From: a virus
Length of the DNA stretch: 50,896 bases
Virus record (IMG/VR): IMGVR_UViG_3300042287_000617
Location: 1 to 50,896 of that record
Reading direction: 5' to 3' (one strand)
Part shown: positions 43,101 to 50,896 of the stretch, in pieces
Layout: the number at the start of each line of letters is the position of its first letter
How positions within the stretch are numbered: the stretch's first letter is position 1
Made by a program: the position numbers and the translations under genes
Notes under the pieces: generated by a model
What the model was told of the DNA's origin: nothing
The model's input: only the letters and a program-made list of their open reading frames with translations
The model's database searches: none

Positions 43101-46100
43101 GCAGCAGATCGCTGCCAACACCACAGTGACCAAATCCGCAGGTAATGCTGCTACACAATTCACTGACGCAACTAATCTCACAGGAGGTTCCGCAGCCAGC
43201 TCATTCATCGGCGCTAACATTGACAATATCACTAATCTGTTGGCAGGTGACTCTACAGCAGCTACTCCTCCTATAGTCACAGTGACTTCAATCACTGGTA
43301 CAGATACTTTTGTCACCGCTGGTCACAGCCTACAAGCAGGAGATCTAGTGGTTCCTATTGAAACACAGAATGGTCTAACTGCAGGCACACGCTATTATGT
43401 GATCGCTTCAGGGTTAACTGGTACAGATTTCAAAGTGTCAACATCATATGCAGGTTCAGCGGCAACAGGATTTACTAACGGTTCCGGTTTAACCTTGGTA
43501 ATGACCTATGAGGATCGTCCGATTGCCACCAACGGTGTAAGTTCTACCACCGCATTGATCACTGCGTTTACCACATTAAATGCACAGGTCAGTACTATTG
43601 TATCAGCGATGACTGCGTATATTGCTGCTAACTTCCCCACATTAGTCTACAATTCTGCAAAATGTGAACGCGATGCTAAGATCATATTAGATGCAGTGGG
43701 CTACGATTTTATGTTTAACGCCAACGGACAAACTAGAAACGCTGCATTGGCCTATCTAAGAGCCAGCTCATCAGACGTGTATAGTCTAGGACAGAAAGCA
43801 GCCACTAGAGCAGCATTCACTTACGTCAAAGGTCTAGCCAAGGCCAATGTAGGCGGAGATACCACTGCACAGGCTCGCATTGAAACCCTAATGACTCTGT
43901 TAGATGATATCATTTATGGCGCTACTAATGAAGGTAGTCGTTGTGCCTCTGGCAACAGGATGGTCGATTACGCAGTTCTGCAATTAGAAAGAAACAGAGA
44001 CTACATAGTTGCAGAGATCGATGCCTACATAGACTCAACGTATACAACTACAGTAACAAATGCCACCGCGGCCACAGACGTGTTTACCTGCACCAGCACT
44101 GCTTGGATGCAGCGTAATGCAGCAGTGAGATTTACAGGAACAACGTTTGGCGGTATTAGTGCAGGTACAACATATTACATACAGAACGTTGTAAGCTCAA
44201 CAACCTTTAAAATCGCTACAACAAGAGATTCAAACACAGCACTAGACATCGCATCCGATGCCTCAGGATCTATGACAGTAGCATTGTATTACAATAGTGC
44301 ATCGTGCCTACGAGATGTTGGCACCTATATTGATGCACTAAAGTATGATTTGAAATATCCAGGCAATTACAAATCAAGATACGCTGCTAGGTACTATGCT
44401 AACAGTGTAACAGGAAGTCTAGAAGAAGACATGTATTATCTCAGAGACGGCACAGGTCTAAGAGATCAAACTCTGCAAGGACTCACAGGTGATCTACTTG
44501 CACCTAATGAATTCGGAACTTCAAGAGTTTCTGCAGGTGCGTATGCATCACTGGATCCAGGTTGGGGTCCAGAGGATTATCGCACCTGGATTAACACCCG
44601 TTCACCATACGTACAAGGCGTAACCACATTAGGTACAGCTTGCGTTGGCCAAAAGATCGACGGCGCATTGCATAACGGAGGCAACGATTCTATAGTTTCC
44701 AACGACTTTACGCAGGTTCTAAGCGACGGTATCGGTGCTTGGATCACTAACAACGGCCGTGCTGAGCTAGTTTCTGTGTTTACATATTATGCTCACGTGG
44801 GCTACCTAGCGGAAAACGGTGGTAGAATTCGTGGAACCAACGGCAACTGCTCATACGGAGATTTTGGGGCTGTAGCAGAAGGAGTTGACCCTACAGAAAC
44901 TCCAGATACCGGAGTAGTTGATAATCGTCTTAAATTTAAGGCTGTGATCGATAACATTGTTACTGACGGATCTGCATTGACTCAGTTTGAATTTCTAAAT
45001 GCTGGTATTGACTACACCGAAGTATCTTATGTGATAACAGGTGGCGGTACAGGAGGTTCTGTACAAGCAGATGAATTCCGTGATGATGCTGTGTTTGAAG
45101 CTCGTTTGTTAGATCTTGTTGACGATAGCACGAATGCTCCAGAATCTGTGGGCAATTTTGGCGGATTCGGATATATTACTAATTCCAATACTGCGCAGGG
45201 CGGAACATCAAATTCAGTGACTATTGCTGCCACAGACGGGGAATCTAGCACTGCTTATATAGGCATGAAACTAGTGTTAACCGGTGGTGCAGGTGTTGGA
45301 CAGTTTGGTATCATCAACACATACAATTCAGGTACCAAGATAGCAGGATTAATAAAAGAATCTGATGGTACAACAGGTTTTGATCATCTTGTTGCAGGCA
45401 CAGCCATTGTAGCTCCAGATGCTTCGACCACCTATATCATTGAACCTAGAGTAACATTCTCAGCACCTGGTTATACATCCACAGCAGCTACACTACCAAC
45501 TTCAGGCACCTGGAGTGCAGTGAAATACGGTGAAACTGCTGCGGTATACACATCATTAACAGGCACCTACAGCGGTGCCGGTGTTGGGGCAAACTTTACC
45601 GTGATACGCAACGGATGGAAATACACACCTTCTTTACAGACAGCTGGCACAGGTTATGTGAGATTACAGACCATAACCATACTAGGTACTAGTTTAGGCG
45701 GATTAAGCACAGCCAACGACCTAGTGATAACCATCACAGCGGTCAATGCTGCGACTGGTGCTATTATAGATTTTGATCACAGCGGTTACGGTATCGGCGG
45801 CAGATATGTGGCTCTGCGTCAAGGATCTACAGTGGGCGCGACCTCCGAAGATGGAGTTAGCTGGACTACAAGACCTAGTCTGATGCCTAGTGCTGCTGAC
45901 TGGTCAGCGATGACCGCTGGCCTATTCGACGATGGGTCCACAGTAGGCAAAGTCAGCAAATTTGTAGCAGTAGCTGGTGTTGCCGCTAACACCACAGCCG
46001 CATACAGCGAAGATGGTATCACATGGACAGCAGCTAATATGGGAACTTCTGCTACATGGGTCGATGTGGTATTTGGAGGGTTTAACTCACAGAAATTTGT

Positions 46101-47691
46101 AGCAATCAGCAGCGATGTCACTACAGTGAGAATCAGCAACGATGGCGAAAATTGGGATCAAACAGGTACACTGACCACCACTGGTTTCACAGCTATTGCA
46201 TACGGTAAAAACAGATTTGTAGCCATTAAAAGCGGAACCAATGTCACAAACTATGCGACCACAACAGGTGTTACAGGAACCTGGACTGCAAGCACATTGC
46301 CTTCTAGCTCAAACTGGAACAGCATAGCCTACGGTAATAATAGGTTTGTTGCTGTTTCCAACACCAGCGGCACTATAGCTGCTTACAGTCTAGATGGTAT
46401 TACTTGGACTGCCAGCACACTGCCAGCAACAGCACAATGGACCAAGGTCACATACGGTCAAGGAGTATTCCTTGCTGTAAGTACAACCACAGCAGCAGCA
46501 ACTTCTCCAGACGGCGTAACATGGACCACAAGAACGACCAGTGCAGCGGCCAGCGGATTCTCAGCTATCACTTTTGGTAACAGAGATCGTTATGGTCAAT
46601 TTGTAGGTGTTGGCGCTAGCACAGGTCAAGTGGCCACATACATTAGAACCGGAGCCACTGCTAGAGCTCGTGCGTTGGTAGCATCAAACAAGATATTCCA
46701 GATCAATATCACAGAGCCTGGATCTGGTTATACCACCGAACCGTCTATAACATTTACTGATCCTAACAACACCTTTGAAGCACCAGTATCTGTAAGACTA
46801 GGATCAGGAGTGCTAGCAAATCCAAGTTTTGTAGATAGAGGTGCTACATATGTCACCAGCGGTGCAGAAGTCACTGCAGGAGATGGATATTCAAATTTAT
46901 TTCAATCTGGCGGTTTTGTAGCAGTAAGACAGCTTACAGCAAGACCCACTCCAGGCGCCAATGTTGTGTTTGGGCATCTGCCAGACAGAACATTCAAATT
47001 GGTAAATGTGATCACATTTTTAGGACAAAACCCAGGATCTCATACAGCATTTCTGCAAATTAGCCCAGTGTTGACAATATCAGAGGCACCGCAAGATGCA
47101 GTAACAGTGTCCACTAGACTACGTTATAGTCAGGTCAGACTTACAGGACACGATTTTTTAAGTATAGGCACAGGAAATTTTGTAGAAACAAACTATCCTG
47201 GCACGCCATTACAGGAAGCAATACCCGCTAACGAAACTGTAGACGGTAATGGAGGACGAGTATTCTTTACATCAACTGACCAAGACGGCAATTTCCGAGT
47301 AGGAGACCTGTTCAACATTGAGCAGAGCACAGGTATTGCAACATTGAATGCAGATGCATTTAATATTTCCGGACTTCAGGAACTTAATCTAGGAAATGTT
47401 ACATTAGGCGGATCTTCAGCTACAATTAACGAATTCTCTACCGATCCGTTTTTTACTGCTGATTCAGACAATGTAGTGCCCACACAGAAAGCGATAAAAG
47501 CATTTATTGCCAGTCAAATTGGTGGCGGAGGCGCAAGTCTAAACGTAAACCAAGTAACTGCTGGTTCTATTGTAATTAATAGCAATCAGATTACAACGAC
47601 TACAGGTGCTGCTATCCAAATGTTAGCGACTTTTGAGTTTAGAGGCGGCGTAACTGGCCTTCCTTTGGCATTCAATTACTTTTTGAACTAA
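40156..47691 (+). CDS. Giant multidomain tail/adhesin protein 2 (2511 aa)
   Basis: This is the longest gene in the window and a paralogue of the preceding one. Seven N-terminal carbohydrate-binding-like repeats (for example DWNVSTRYKVNDLVRYGGYT) occupy about 8-450. Four copies of a helical module with a C-x-R-D...D-A..Y-D motif lie near 584-645, 897-955, 1147-1205 and about 1280-1418; the last is split by a beta module. Three beta modules lie at about 314-400, 1036-1121 and 1297-1378. The conserved beta-helix block is near 1475, Asp-box propeller repeats (YSEDGITWTA, YSLDGITWTA, TSPDGVTWTT) at about 1883-2168, and TDPFFTADSDNVVPTQKAIK near 2428. Likely a receptor-binding fibre. Confidence 0.75.
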   Translation: MAEFKLGRIRFVWKGNWSAATVYYIDDVIRYGGRTYICAVGHTSAADFNTDLEYSPTKWNQMSDGQAWTGDWTVGTFYKLNDVVKYGGLLYICNDSHTSAATTASGLEADQAKWTVYAEGFDWKTDWNVSTRYKVNDLVRYGGYTYVCNTHHTSASTTASGLEADQAKWDSFNQGVEYKTTWVAGTRYKINDVVKEGAGLWICIIQHTAAGAFLTDSTAGRWAQFVEGVAYESTWSSATLYQPGDIVGYGGNQYIAKTVHTAASAAANPAITASNWDLFTEGLKFQSDWTNATSYKIGEVVRLGGYTYLATANSPSTVVTVTAVTASTDTFTIASTTGIAVGMTVRFTGTTFGNVFTTARYFVKTVAAGNITISTTSGGSTFDITGDATGSMTATVSAEPPNASYWTRLNSGISWQGTWTDDVDYLQGDAVRFESNTYICLLAHRSEGDDGSTVGSAGGGQPNSRPDQDTTGIYWSLLSVGSEVSVLTTVGDLVYYSPSGPTRLPIGYEGQILRSTGTIPEWASLNQIDHEYFVSTDGTDLPGPTYGKTWDKPWKTIRYACEQVERGPRNPDATYLLELNRVFIQRETTEFIQNQITNNIAPFTSAFVYDDFKCERDVGFVVDALIYDLRHGGNVKTRGAANALIGGLSAEETEAYPGLAAESDESIAAYNYMVTLVENVLAQSAPAVNYQTLNGDNSTATVAQYFNADLHAESGSYTTAAELVEVITNAITARAAAVTAPQIAAALASVPARVSPNNLIRIATGQYRETLPIIVPEQTCVIGAELRSTNAGPAGSLTNLADSYYSVGALSRMETVVSQIIFGQNVTESSGNTATQSVAFPYASADEQADITQLVRVIQHQIDYRISTTHMVSNTDPTGYNGAYLTGYGAARTLIKENKEFIKAEIIAYITANYPSVQYSRTICKRDTGFIVDAMIYDLTYGGFTQTLNAGLAYFDGTTGLEIDASEVAATVASYGRLKTVMQQIAANTTVTKSAGNAATQFTDATNLTGGSAASSFIGANIDNITNLLAGDSTAATPPIVTVTSITGTDTFVTAGHSLQAGDLVVPIETQNGLTAGTRYYVIASGLTGTDFKVSTSYAGSAATGFTNGSGLTLVMTYEDRPIATNGVSSTTALITAFTTLNAQVSTIVSAMTAYIAANFPTLVYNSAKCERDAKIILDAVGYDFMFNANGQTRNAALAYLRASSSDVYSLGQKAATRAAFTYVKGLAKANVGGDTTAQARIETLMTLLDDIIYGATNEGSRCASGNRMVDYAVLQLERNRDYIVAEIDAYIDSTYTTTVTNATAATDVFTCTSTAWMQRNAAVRFTGTTFGGISAGTTYYIQNVVSSTTFKIATTRDSNTALDIASDASGSMTVALYYNSASCLRDVGTYIDALKYDLKYPGNYKSRYAARYYANSVTGSLEEDMYYLRDGTGLRDQTLQGLTGDLLAPNEFGTSRVSAGAYASLDPGWGPEDYRTWINTRSPYVQGVTTLGTACVGQKIDGALHNGGNDSIVSNDFTQVLSDGIGAWITNNGRAELVSVFTYYAHVGYLAENGGRIRGTNGNCSYGDFGAVAEGVDPTETPDTGVVDNRLKFKAVIDNIVTDGSALTQFEFLNAGIDYTEVSYVITGGGTGGSVQADEFRDDAVFEARLLDLVDDSTNAPESVGNFGGFGYITNSNTAQGGTSNSVTIAATDGESSTAYIGMKLVLTGGAGVGQFGIINTYNSGTKIAGLIKESDGTTGFDHLVAGTAIVAPDASTTYIIEPRVTFSAPGYTSTAATLPTSGTWSAVKYGETAAVYTSLTGTYSGAGVGANFTVIRNGWKYTPSLQTAGTGYVRLQTITILGTSLGGLSTANDLVITITAVNAATGAIIDFDHSGYGIGGRYVALRQGSTVGATSEDGVSWTTRPSLMPSAADWSAMTAGLFDDGSTVGKVSKFVAVAGVAANTTAAYSEDGITWTAANMGTSATWVDVVFGGFNSQKFVAISSDVTTVRISNDGENWDQTGTLTTTGFTAIAYGKNRFVAIKSGTNVTNYATTTGVTGTWTASTLPSSSNWNSIAYGNNRFVAVSNTSGTIAAYSLDGITWTASTLPATAQWTKVTYGQGVFLAVSTTTAAATSPDGVTWTTRTTSAAASGFSAITFGNRDRYGQFVGVGASTGQVATYIRTGATARARALVASNKIFQINITEPGSGYTTEPSITFTDPNNTFEAPVSVRLGSGVLANPSFVDRGATYVTSGAEVTAGDGYSNLFQSGGFVAVRQLTARPTPGANVVFGHLPDRTFKLVNVITFLGQNPGSHTAFLQISPVLTISEAPQDAVTVSTRLRYSQVRLTGHDFLSIGTGNFVETNYPGTPLQEAIPANETVDGNGGRVFFTSTDQDGNFRVGDLFNIEQSTGIATLNADAFNISGLQELNLGNVTLGGSSATINEFSTDPFFTADSDNVVPTQKAIKAFIASQIGGGGASLNVNQVTAGSIVINSNQITTTTGAAIQMLATFEFRGGVTGLPLAFNYFLN
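41099..41360 (+). repeat. Beta module copy 1, inserted in the sixth N-terminal repeat
   Basis: The encoded stretch has TDTFTIASTTG, VRFTGTTFGNV, YFVKTVAAGNITIS and GDATGSMTATV. It separates YLATANSPS from the NASYW end that closes the other repeats. Confidence 0.7.
43264..43523 (+). repeat. Beta module copy 2 (divergent)
   Basis: It encodes VTVTSITGTDTFVTAGHSLQ, then GTRYYVIASGLTGTDFKVST and SGLTLVMTYEDRP. The strand order is the same as in copies 1 and 3, but the VRFTGTTFG centre is replaced by LVVPIETQNGL. Confidence 0.6.
44047..44289 (+). repeat. Beta module copy 3, inside the fourth helical module
   Basis: It encodes TNATAATDVFTCTST, VRFTGTTFGGI, YYIQNVVSSTTFKIAT and SDASGSMTVAL. It interrupts the helical module between AYIDSTY and YYNSASCLRD, which are contiguous in copy 3 of that module (AYIAANFPTLVYNSAKCERD). 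Confidence 0.75.
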
Positions 47692-47712
47692 ATATATCAT
47701 GGAGAATAAATT

Positions 47713-48036
47713 ATGGCAACAGGTATCTTAGGAACACCCTCGGACTTAGCCGCAACTACTAATACTACAATCTATACTGTTCCTGCAACAACATTCGCAG
47801 TAGTCACAGTCTCTATTGTAAATCGAGGTGCAACGGCAGTAACAGTGAGACTTGCAGTGGCGTCTGCTTCGACGCCTACAAACGCAGAATATTTAGAATA
47901 CGGAGTTTCTTTAGGAGCAAATTCTGTGCTTGAAAGAACAGGAATAGTGATGCAAGCGGGCAAATTGTTAGTAGTTTATTCCAGCGCAACATCAGTTAAT
48001 GCCATAGCATATGGCATTGAAACATCTACAGCATGA
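47713..48036 (+). CDS. Small beta-sandwich virion protein (copy C)
   Basis: This 107-residue protein has TTNTTIYTVPATTFAVVTVS, VTVRLAVASASTPTNAEYLE, the turn VSLGANSVLERTGIVMQAGK and a last strand SVNAIAYGIETSTA. The layout equals copies A and B. It lies between giant protein 2 and the Cys-rich proteins. ACTAAATA, one base off the late consensus, overlaps the preceding stop codon, and GGAG precedes the ATG. Confidence 0.65.
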   Translation: MATGILGTPSDLAATTNTTIYTVPATTFAVVTVSIVNRGATAVTVRLAVASASTPTNAEYLEYGVSLGANSVLERTGIVMQAGKLLVVYSSATSVNAIAYGIETSTA

Positions 48037-48048
48037 TAGGATAATAAT

Positions 48049-49641
48049 ATGGGACGTTTTGTACCAATAGTAGTAACAGAAAATCCTGTTTTAGAAAAAA
48101 CCTCTGCCTTTAAGGTCACAGGGGGAAAAGGATACTATGACGGAAAACAGTGTTGGCCATACAAGGTGGTCTACGATCGTCCAGGAACATATACCTTTAC
48201 CGTTCCTTCAGGCATAGTTTGTGCTCGAACAATAGTGATCGGCGGCGGCGGAAAACCTAAATGTATATCAATAGGCGCCTGTTGTTCTGCAGCAGGATCA
48301 GGCGGAGGTCTAAGTGAAAAATACTTCACCGTGACACCTGGCGCTACAATAGGTATAACCGTTGGTAGACAAGAAGGAACATCTAGCATAACCTGTAACG
48401 CAGTTGCAGTTCATTCGGCTACTGGAGCAAGTGGGTGTATTCCTGGAGTCGGAAGTGGAGGCGATTGGAACAGTAGGGGAGGATACGGAGGCTGGGGTTG
48501 TAATCAATGCGCCGGCTCAGTCAGCCACTGGTGTGGCAGCTGCAAGTATCTTTGTTTTGCCAGCTGTTGCGGATATTGTGTTGTTTATACATGTTTGAAC
48601 AGTTCAAACGGTGGCACAGATTGCTGTAATACCATAGTTAACGGTGGCGGCAGTGCAGGAAGCCCAGTGAATATTTGTGGTGGTTCGGCCAGCTGTGTCT
48701 GCGGATATCTGCATTCTGGAGTGGCTGCGGGTGGCGCTGGTATCGGCGGCCAAGCGCCGACTTATTGGCATTACAATTGTTGCACCTGCAATTGCATATT
48801 CAACAACAACGGGCACAGTGATCATGATCATCCTCGCTTGCCACATCCAGGTTCTGCCCAAGGCGGCGGCGGAACACAGATAAATCCTTCGGCCTGCTGC
48901 CGTTCATGGCAAGGACAATGTATCAACGGTATTTGGCTTGGAGGCGCAGGAGGTCCAGGCGGTTCAGATCAAAATGAAAGTGAAGGATGGACCTTTGAAT
49001 GGGGCTGGAGCGCCTACTGCGCTTGGCCATTTGGAGTTCGTTGTTGCTCACAATGGAAGGTGCGCTGCGGATACAGCGATCCAGTTAGAGAACCATGGTG
49101 GGATATACAAGAGATCAAAGGGTCTGGATCACCCGGCCACGTGGCTGAATGGCATCAGCGTTTTAGTTGTATGGGTACATCATGGGGTATTCGTCCAGCG
49201 AATGCAGGAGAAGGGTCGGGCACTGGAGGCATCATGCACTATTGTTGTGATGCACAACAGCAAGGATGGGGCATGGGAGCCAACAATAATTCAGGTGGCC
49301 CTCTAATAAATTGGCTGAAAATATGTCAACTTGGCCTTTGCGGTCAGACCGATCAGGCCTATAAAATGGTAGATTCTTTGTTTCCTAACTTTATAACATG
49401 CGCAGGAATACTGGGCGGATCAGGAGGAGTAGGAATTTGTTCCATGACTTCAAAAGCAGGCTACGGTGGTGGTGGCGGCGAAGCTAAATGTCAGTTTTTG
49501 TGCATCTGCTATGGCGGAGCATTTGACTGCTGTAACGGATCAACAGCTAACCCAGCACTGGCATTTCCACCATGCATACTGGATAATTTGGTCAGTAATG
49601 CTGGTTCAGGCTATGCAATAATTTATTACAGGGACTATTAA
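48049..49641 (+). CDS. Gly/Cys-rich adhesin-like protein 1
   Basis: This 530-residue protein contains, by my count, 45 cysteines (8.5%) and many poly-Gly turns. The N-terminal domain (PGTYTFTVPSGIVCARTIVI then GGGGKPKC and EKYFTVTPGATIGITVGRQE) is the glycine-rich fibre-tip domain seen in many phage proteins. The rest alternates Gly-rich loops (GGAGGPGG, GYGGGGG) with CC, CGYC and CTCNC clusters and aromatic residues. Poly-Gly loops recall the T-even gp38 adhesins, but the cysteine content does not. There is no signal peptide or membrane segment. The cysteines may bind metal or form disulfides after lysis. Probably a receptor-binding tip; it is tandem with a paralogue. Confidence 0.7.
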   Translation: MGRFVPIVVTENPVLEKTSAFKVTGGKGYYDGKQCWPYKVVYDRPGTYTFTVPSGIVCARTIVIGGGGKPKCISIGACCSAAGSGGGLSEKYFTVTPGATIGITVGRQEGTSSITCNAVAVHSATGASGCIPGVGSGGDWNSRGGYGGWGCNQCAGSVSHWCGSCKYLCFASCCGYCVVYTCLNSSNGGTDCCNTIVNGGGSAGSPVNICGGSASCVCGYLHSGVAAGGAGIGGQAPTYWHYNCCTCNCIFNNNGHSDHDHPRLPHPGSAQGGGGTQINPSACCRSWQGQCINGIWLGGAGGPGGSDQNESEGWTFEWGWSAYCAWPFGVRCCSQWKVRCGYSDPVREPWWDIQEIKGSGSPGHVAEWHQRFSCMGTSWGIRPANAGEGSGTGGIMHYCCDAQQQGWGMGANNNSGGPLINWLKICQLGLCGQTDQAYKMVDSLFPNFITCAGILGGSGGVGICSMTSKAGYGGGGGEAKCQFLCICYGGAFDCCNGSTANPALAFPPCILDNLVSNAGSGYAIIYYRDY

Positions 49642-49643
49642 GC

Positions 49644-50896
49644 ATGGGACGTTATATAAGCACCGGTGCATCACAACCAAGTACTTGCATAGCAAATGTA
49701 GCGACTACTTGTTATAATGTAAGCACTCACAGATACAGTTATGATGCCAACGAATGTTGGCAGAATAAAGTAGTAATTGACACACCTGGCTCATACACAT
49801 TTACAGTGCCGACTGGTGTTACCTGTATGAGAGCCATCGCAGTCGGTGGTGGCGGCAAAACAAAACCCTGTAATCCTCAATGTTGCGGCACCGCAGGTGG
49901 CGGAGGTGGGTATGCCGAAAAATATTTTACCGTGGTTCCGGGCAATTCAGTTCAAATCACAGTCGGAAGACAAGAAGGAAATACTGCAGTAACATATACC
50001 CCAGGCGGCATTCTAGTAACAGGAGGCGGCGCAGCGGCCTGTACAGGCGGTAGTGCCAGTGGCGGAGATTGGAACAGCACTGGCGGTGCTGGCGGTTACA
50101 ATAGAAATTACTGTGGTGGCGGAGCCAGCCATTATTGCGGAGCCTGCATCTACACCTATGCACAGAATTGTTGCGGATATTGTGTGGTATGGAGCGGAAT
50201 TAGCGCAAGACAGCTTGACCCAGCACACGATTCTGGTGTTTGTTGTGTTGCTAGATATGCTGGCGGCGGCAGTGCAGGATCATGGATTTGGTCCACTGGA
50301 GGTGCTGGCCAATGCGCTTTCAACAACATGGACAATTACGGACAAGGATACGGACCTTCAGCAGGAGGTGGTGGCGGAATCGGATACATAAACCGCTGCG
50401 CTGTGAGAGATCCAATCTGTGCCTGTATATGTGTAAAGGGTAACTGTAATTATGCGGGATCTGTGGTTCCAAGATCATCTTATCCTGCACACGCCGGCGG
50501 CGGCGGCGGCTCTAAATGGCAGTGTATTGAATACTGCACCTGCCAGAACTACGAAGGCTGCTGCGAATCAGGACGTTATCGTTCTGGCCCCGGAGGATGG
50601 GGCGGCAAGATGAACAATGAAGGACGAGAAGATTATTGGATATGGGGTTATCAACATCACAGTCCTTGGGGATCAACAATTCATCCTAGATCATGTATTA
50701 CTGAACCCGGACTAAGCCCTAAATTCTATCCATGGCACGACATACACGACATGGCTGGTAGTGGATCAGCAGGAAGAAATATTAACGTAGGTAACAATGA
50801 TTGGGGTTCTTGTGGATGGGCTACAGCTAATCCATACAACCACAAACCATCTAGAATCGCAGGCGAAGGTGCAGGCACTGGTGGTGTTGTGTTTAA
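49644..50896 (+). CDS. Gly/Cys-rich adhesin-like protein 2 (3' end outside window)
   Basis: I translated the frame from the ATG at 49644; it is open for 417 codons to the right edge. It is a paralogue of the preceding protein: PGSYTFTVPTGVTC, VGGGGKTKPC, AEKYFTVVPGNSVQITVGRQ, SGGDWNS, NCCGYCVV and GEGAGTGG all have close counterparts at matching places. I count 29 cysteines in the visible part (7%). Compared with copy 1, many loops differ in length and sequence while the Cys clusters and Gly motifs are kept, which is expected of adhesins under changing receptor pressure. The start follows the previous stop after two bases. Confidence 0.75.
   Translation, partial: MGRYISTGASQPSTCIANVATTCYNVSTHRYSYDANECWQNKVVIDTPGSYTFTVPTGVTCMRAIAVGGGGKTKPCNPQCCGTAGGGGGYAEKYFTVVPGNSVQITVGRQEGNTAVTYTPGGILVTGGGAAACTGGSASGGDWNSTGGAGGYNRNYCGGGASHYCGACIYTYAQNCCGYCVVWSGISARQLDPAHDSGVCCVARYAGGGSAGSWIWSTGGAGQCAFNNMDNYGQGYGPSAGGGGGIGYINRCAVRDPICACICVKGNCNYAGSVVPRSSYPAHAGGGGGSKWQCIEYCTCQNYEGCCESGRYRSGPGGWGGKMNNEGREDYWIWGYQHHSPWGSTIHPRSCITEPGLSPKFYPWHDIHDMAGSGSAGRNINVGNNDWGSCGWATANPYNHKPSRIAGEGAGTGGVVF

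Noticed and set aside
48049-50896. Diversity-generating retroelement targets in the paralogous adhesins
   Set aside because: No reverse transcriptase or template repeat is visible in the window, and the differences are not restricted to one 3' tract.

Overview
The window is a 50.9 kb piece of the structural and late region of a T4-like myovirus. The gene set and order (gp6-gp25-gp5-hub-gp53-gp48-like; gp55-gp47-gp46; gp20-gp67-gp68-gp21-gp22-gp23) and the protein style resemble marine T4-like phages (cyanophage/pelagiphage type) more than coliphage T4. No photosynthesis gene, tRNA, integrase, lysis gene or other host marker is visible, so the host cannot be named. All names come from recognising protein motifs by eye; no search was run.

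Layout. (1) 1-10536, minus strand: baseplate operon, with the 3' end of a gp7-like gene cut by the left edge. (2) 10537-10618: divergent promoter region. (3) 10619-14952, plus strand: late sigma factor gp55, recombination nuclease gp47/gp46, a small basic protein and a GIY-YIG endonuclease. (4) 14953-15444: about 490 bp without a gene, full of hairpins and ending in an intrinsic terminator; a candidate structured RNA. (5) 15445-18195: three genes whose products begin MRI.. and share pieces; candidate internal head proteins. (6) 18192-19267, minus strand: a gp26-like assembly protein followed by an overlapping -1-frame reading frame, with a slippery heptamer and a perfect 12-bp stem at the junction. 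(7) 19337-28748, plus strand: tape measure, portal, prohead core, protease, scaffold and major capsid genes, closed by a strong terminator. (8) 28816-50896: accessory virion genes, mostly tail-fibre or adhesin-like. They include two giant paralogues (1828 and 2511 aa) and two paralogous Gly/Cys-rich proteins, the second cut by the right edge.

How it works together. gp55 is encoded here, and octamers matching the T4-type late promoter (NATAAATA) precede most structural operons on both strands; three of them overlap the stop codon of the upstream gene. gp21 probably matures the capsid: (L/I)-x-E sites are visible in gp23 and near the N termini of two of the MRI.. proteins. The strongest candidate for something undescribed is the programmed -1 frameshift at 18378-18425 beside the tape-measure gene, reminiscent of the G/GT tail-assembly chaperones of other tailed phages. 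Next come the internal-protein cassette, the Cys-rich adhesin pair, the shuffled domains of the giant tail proteins, and the gene-free RNA-like region.
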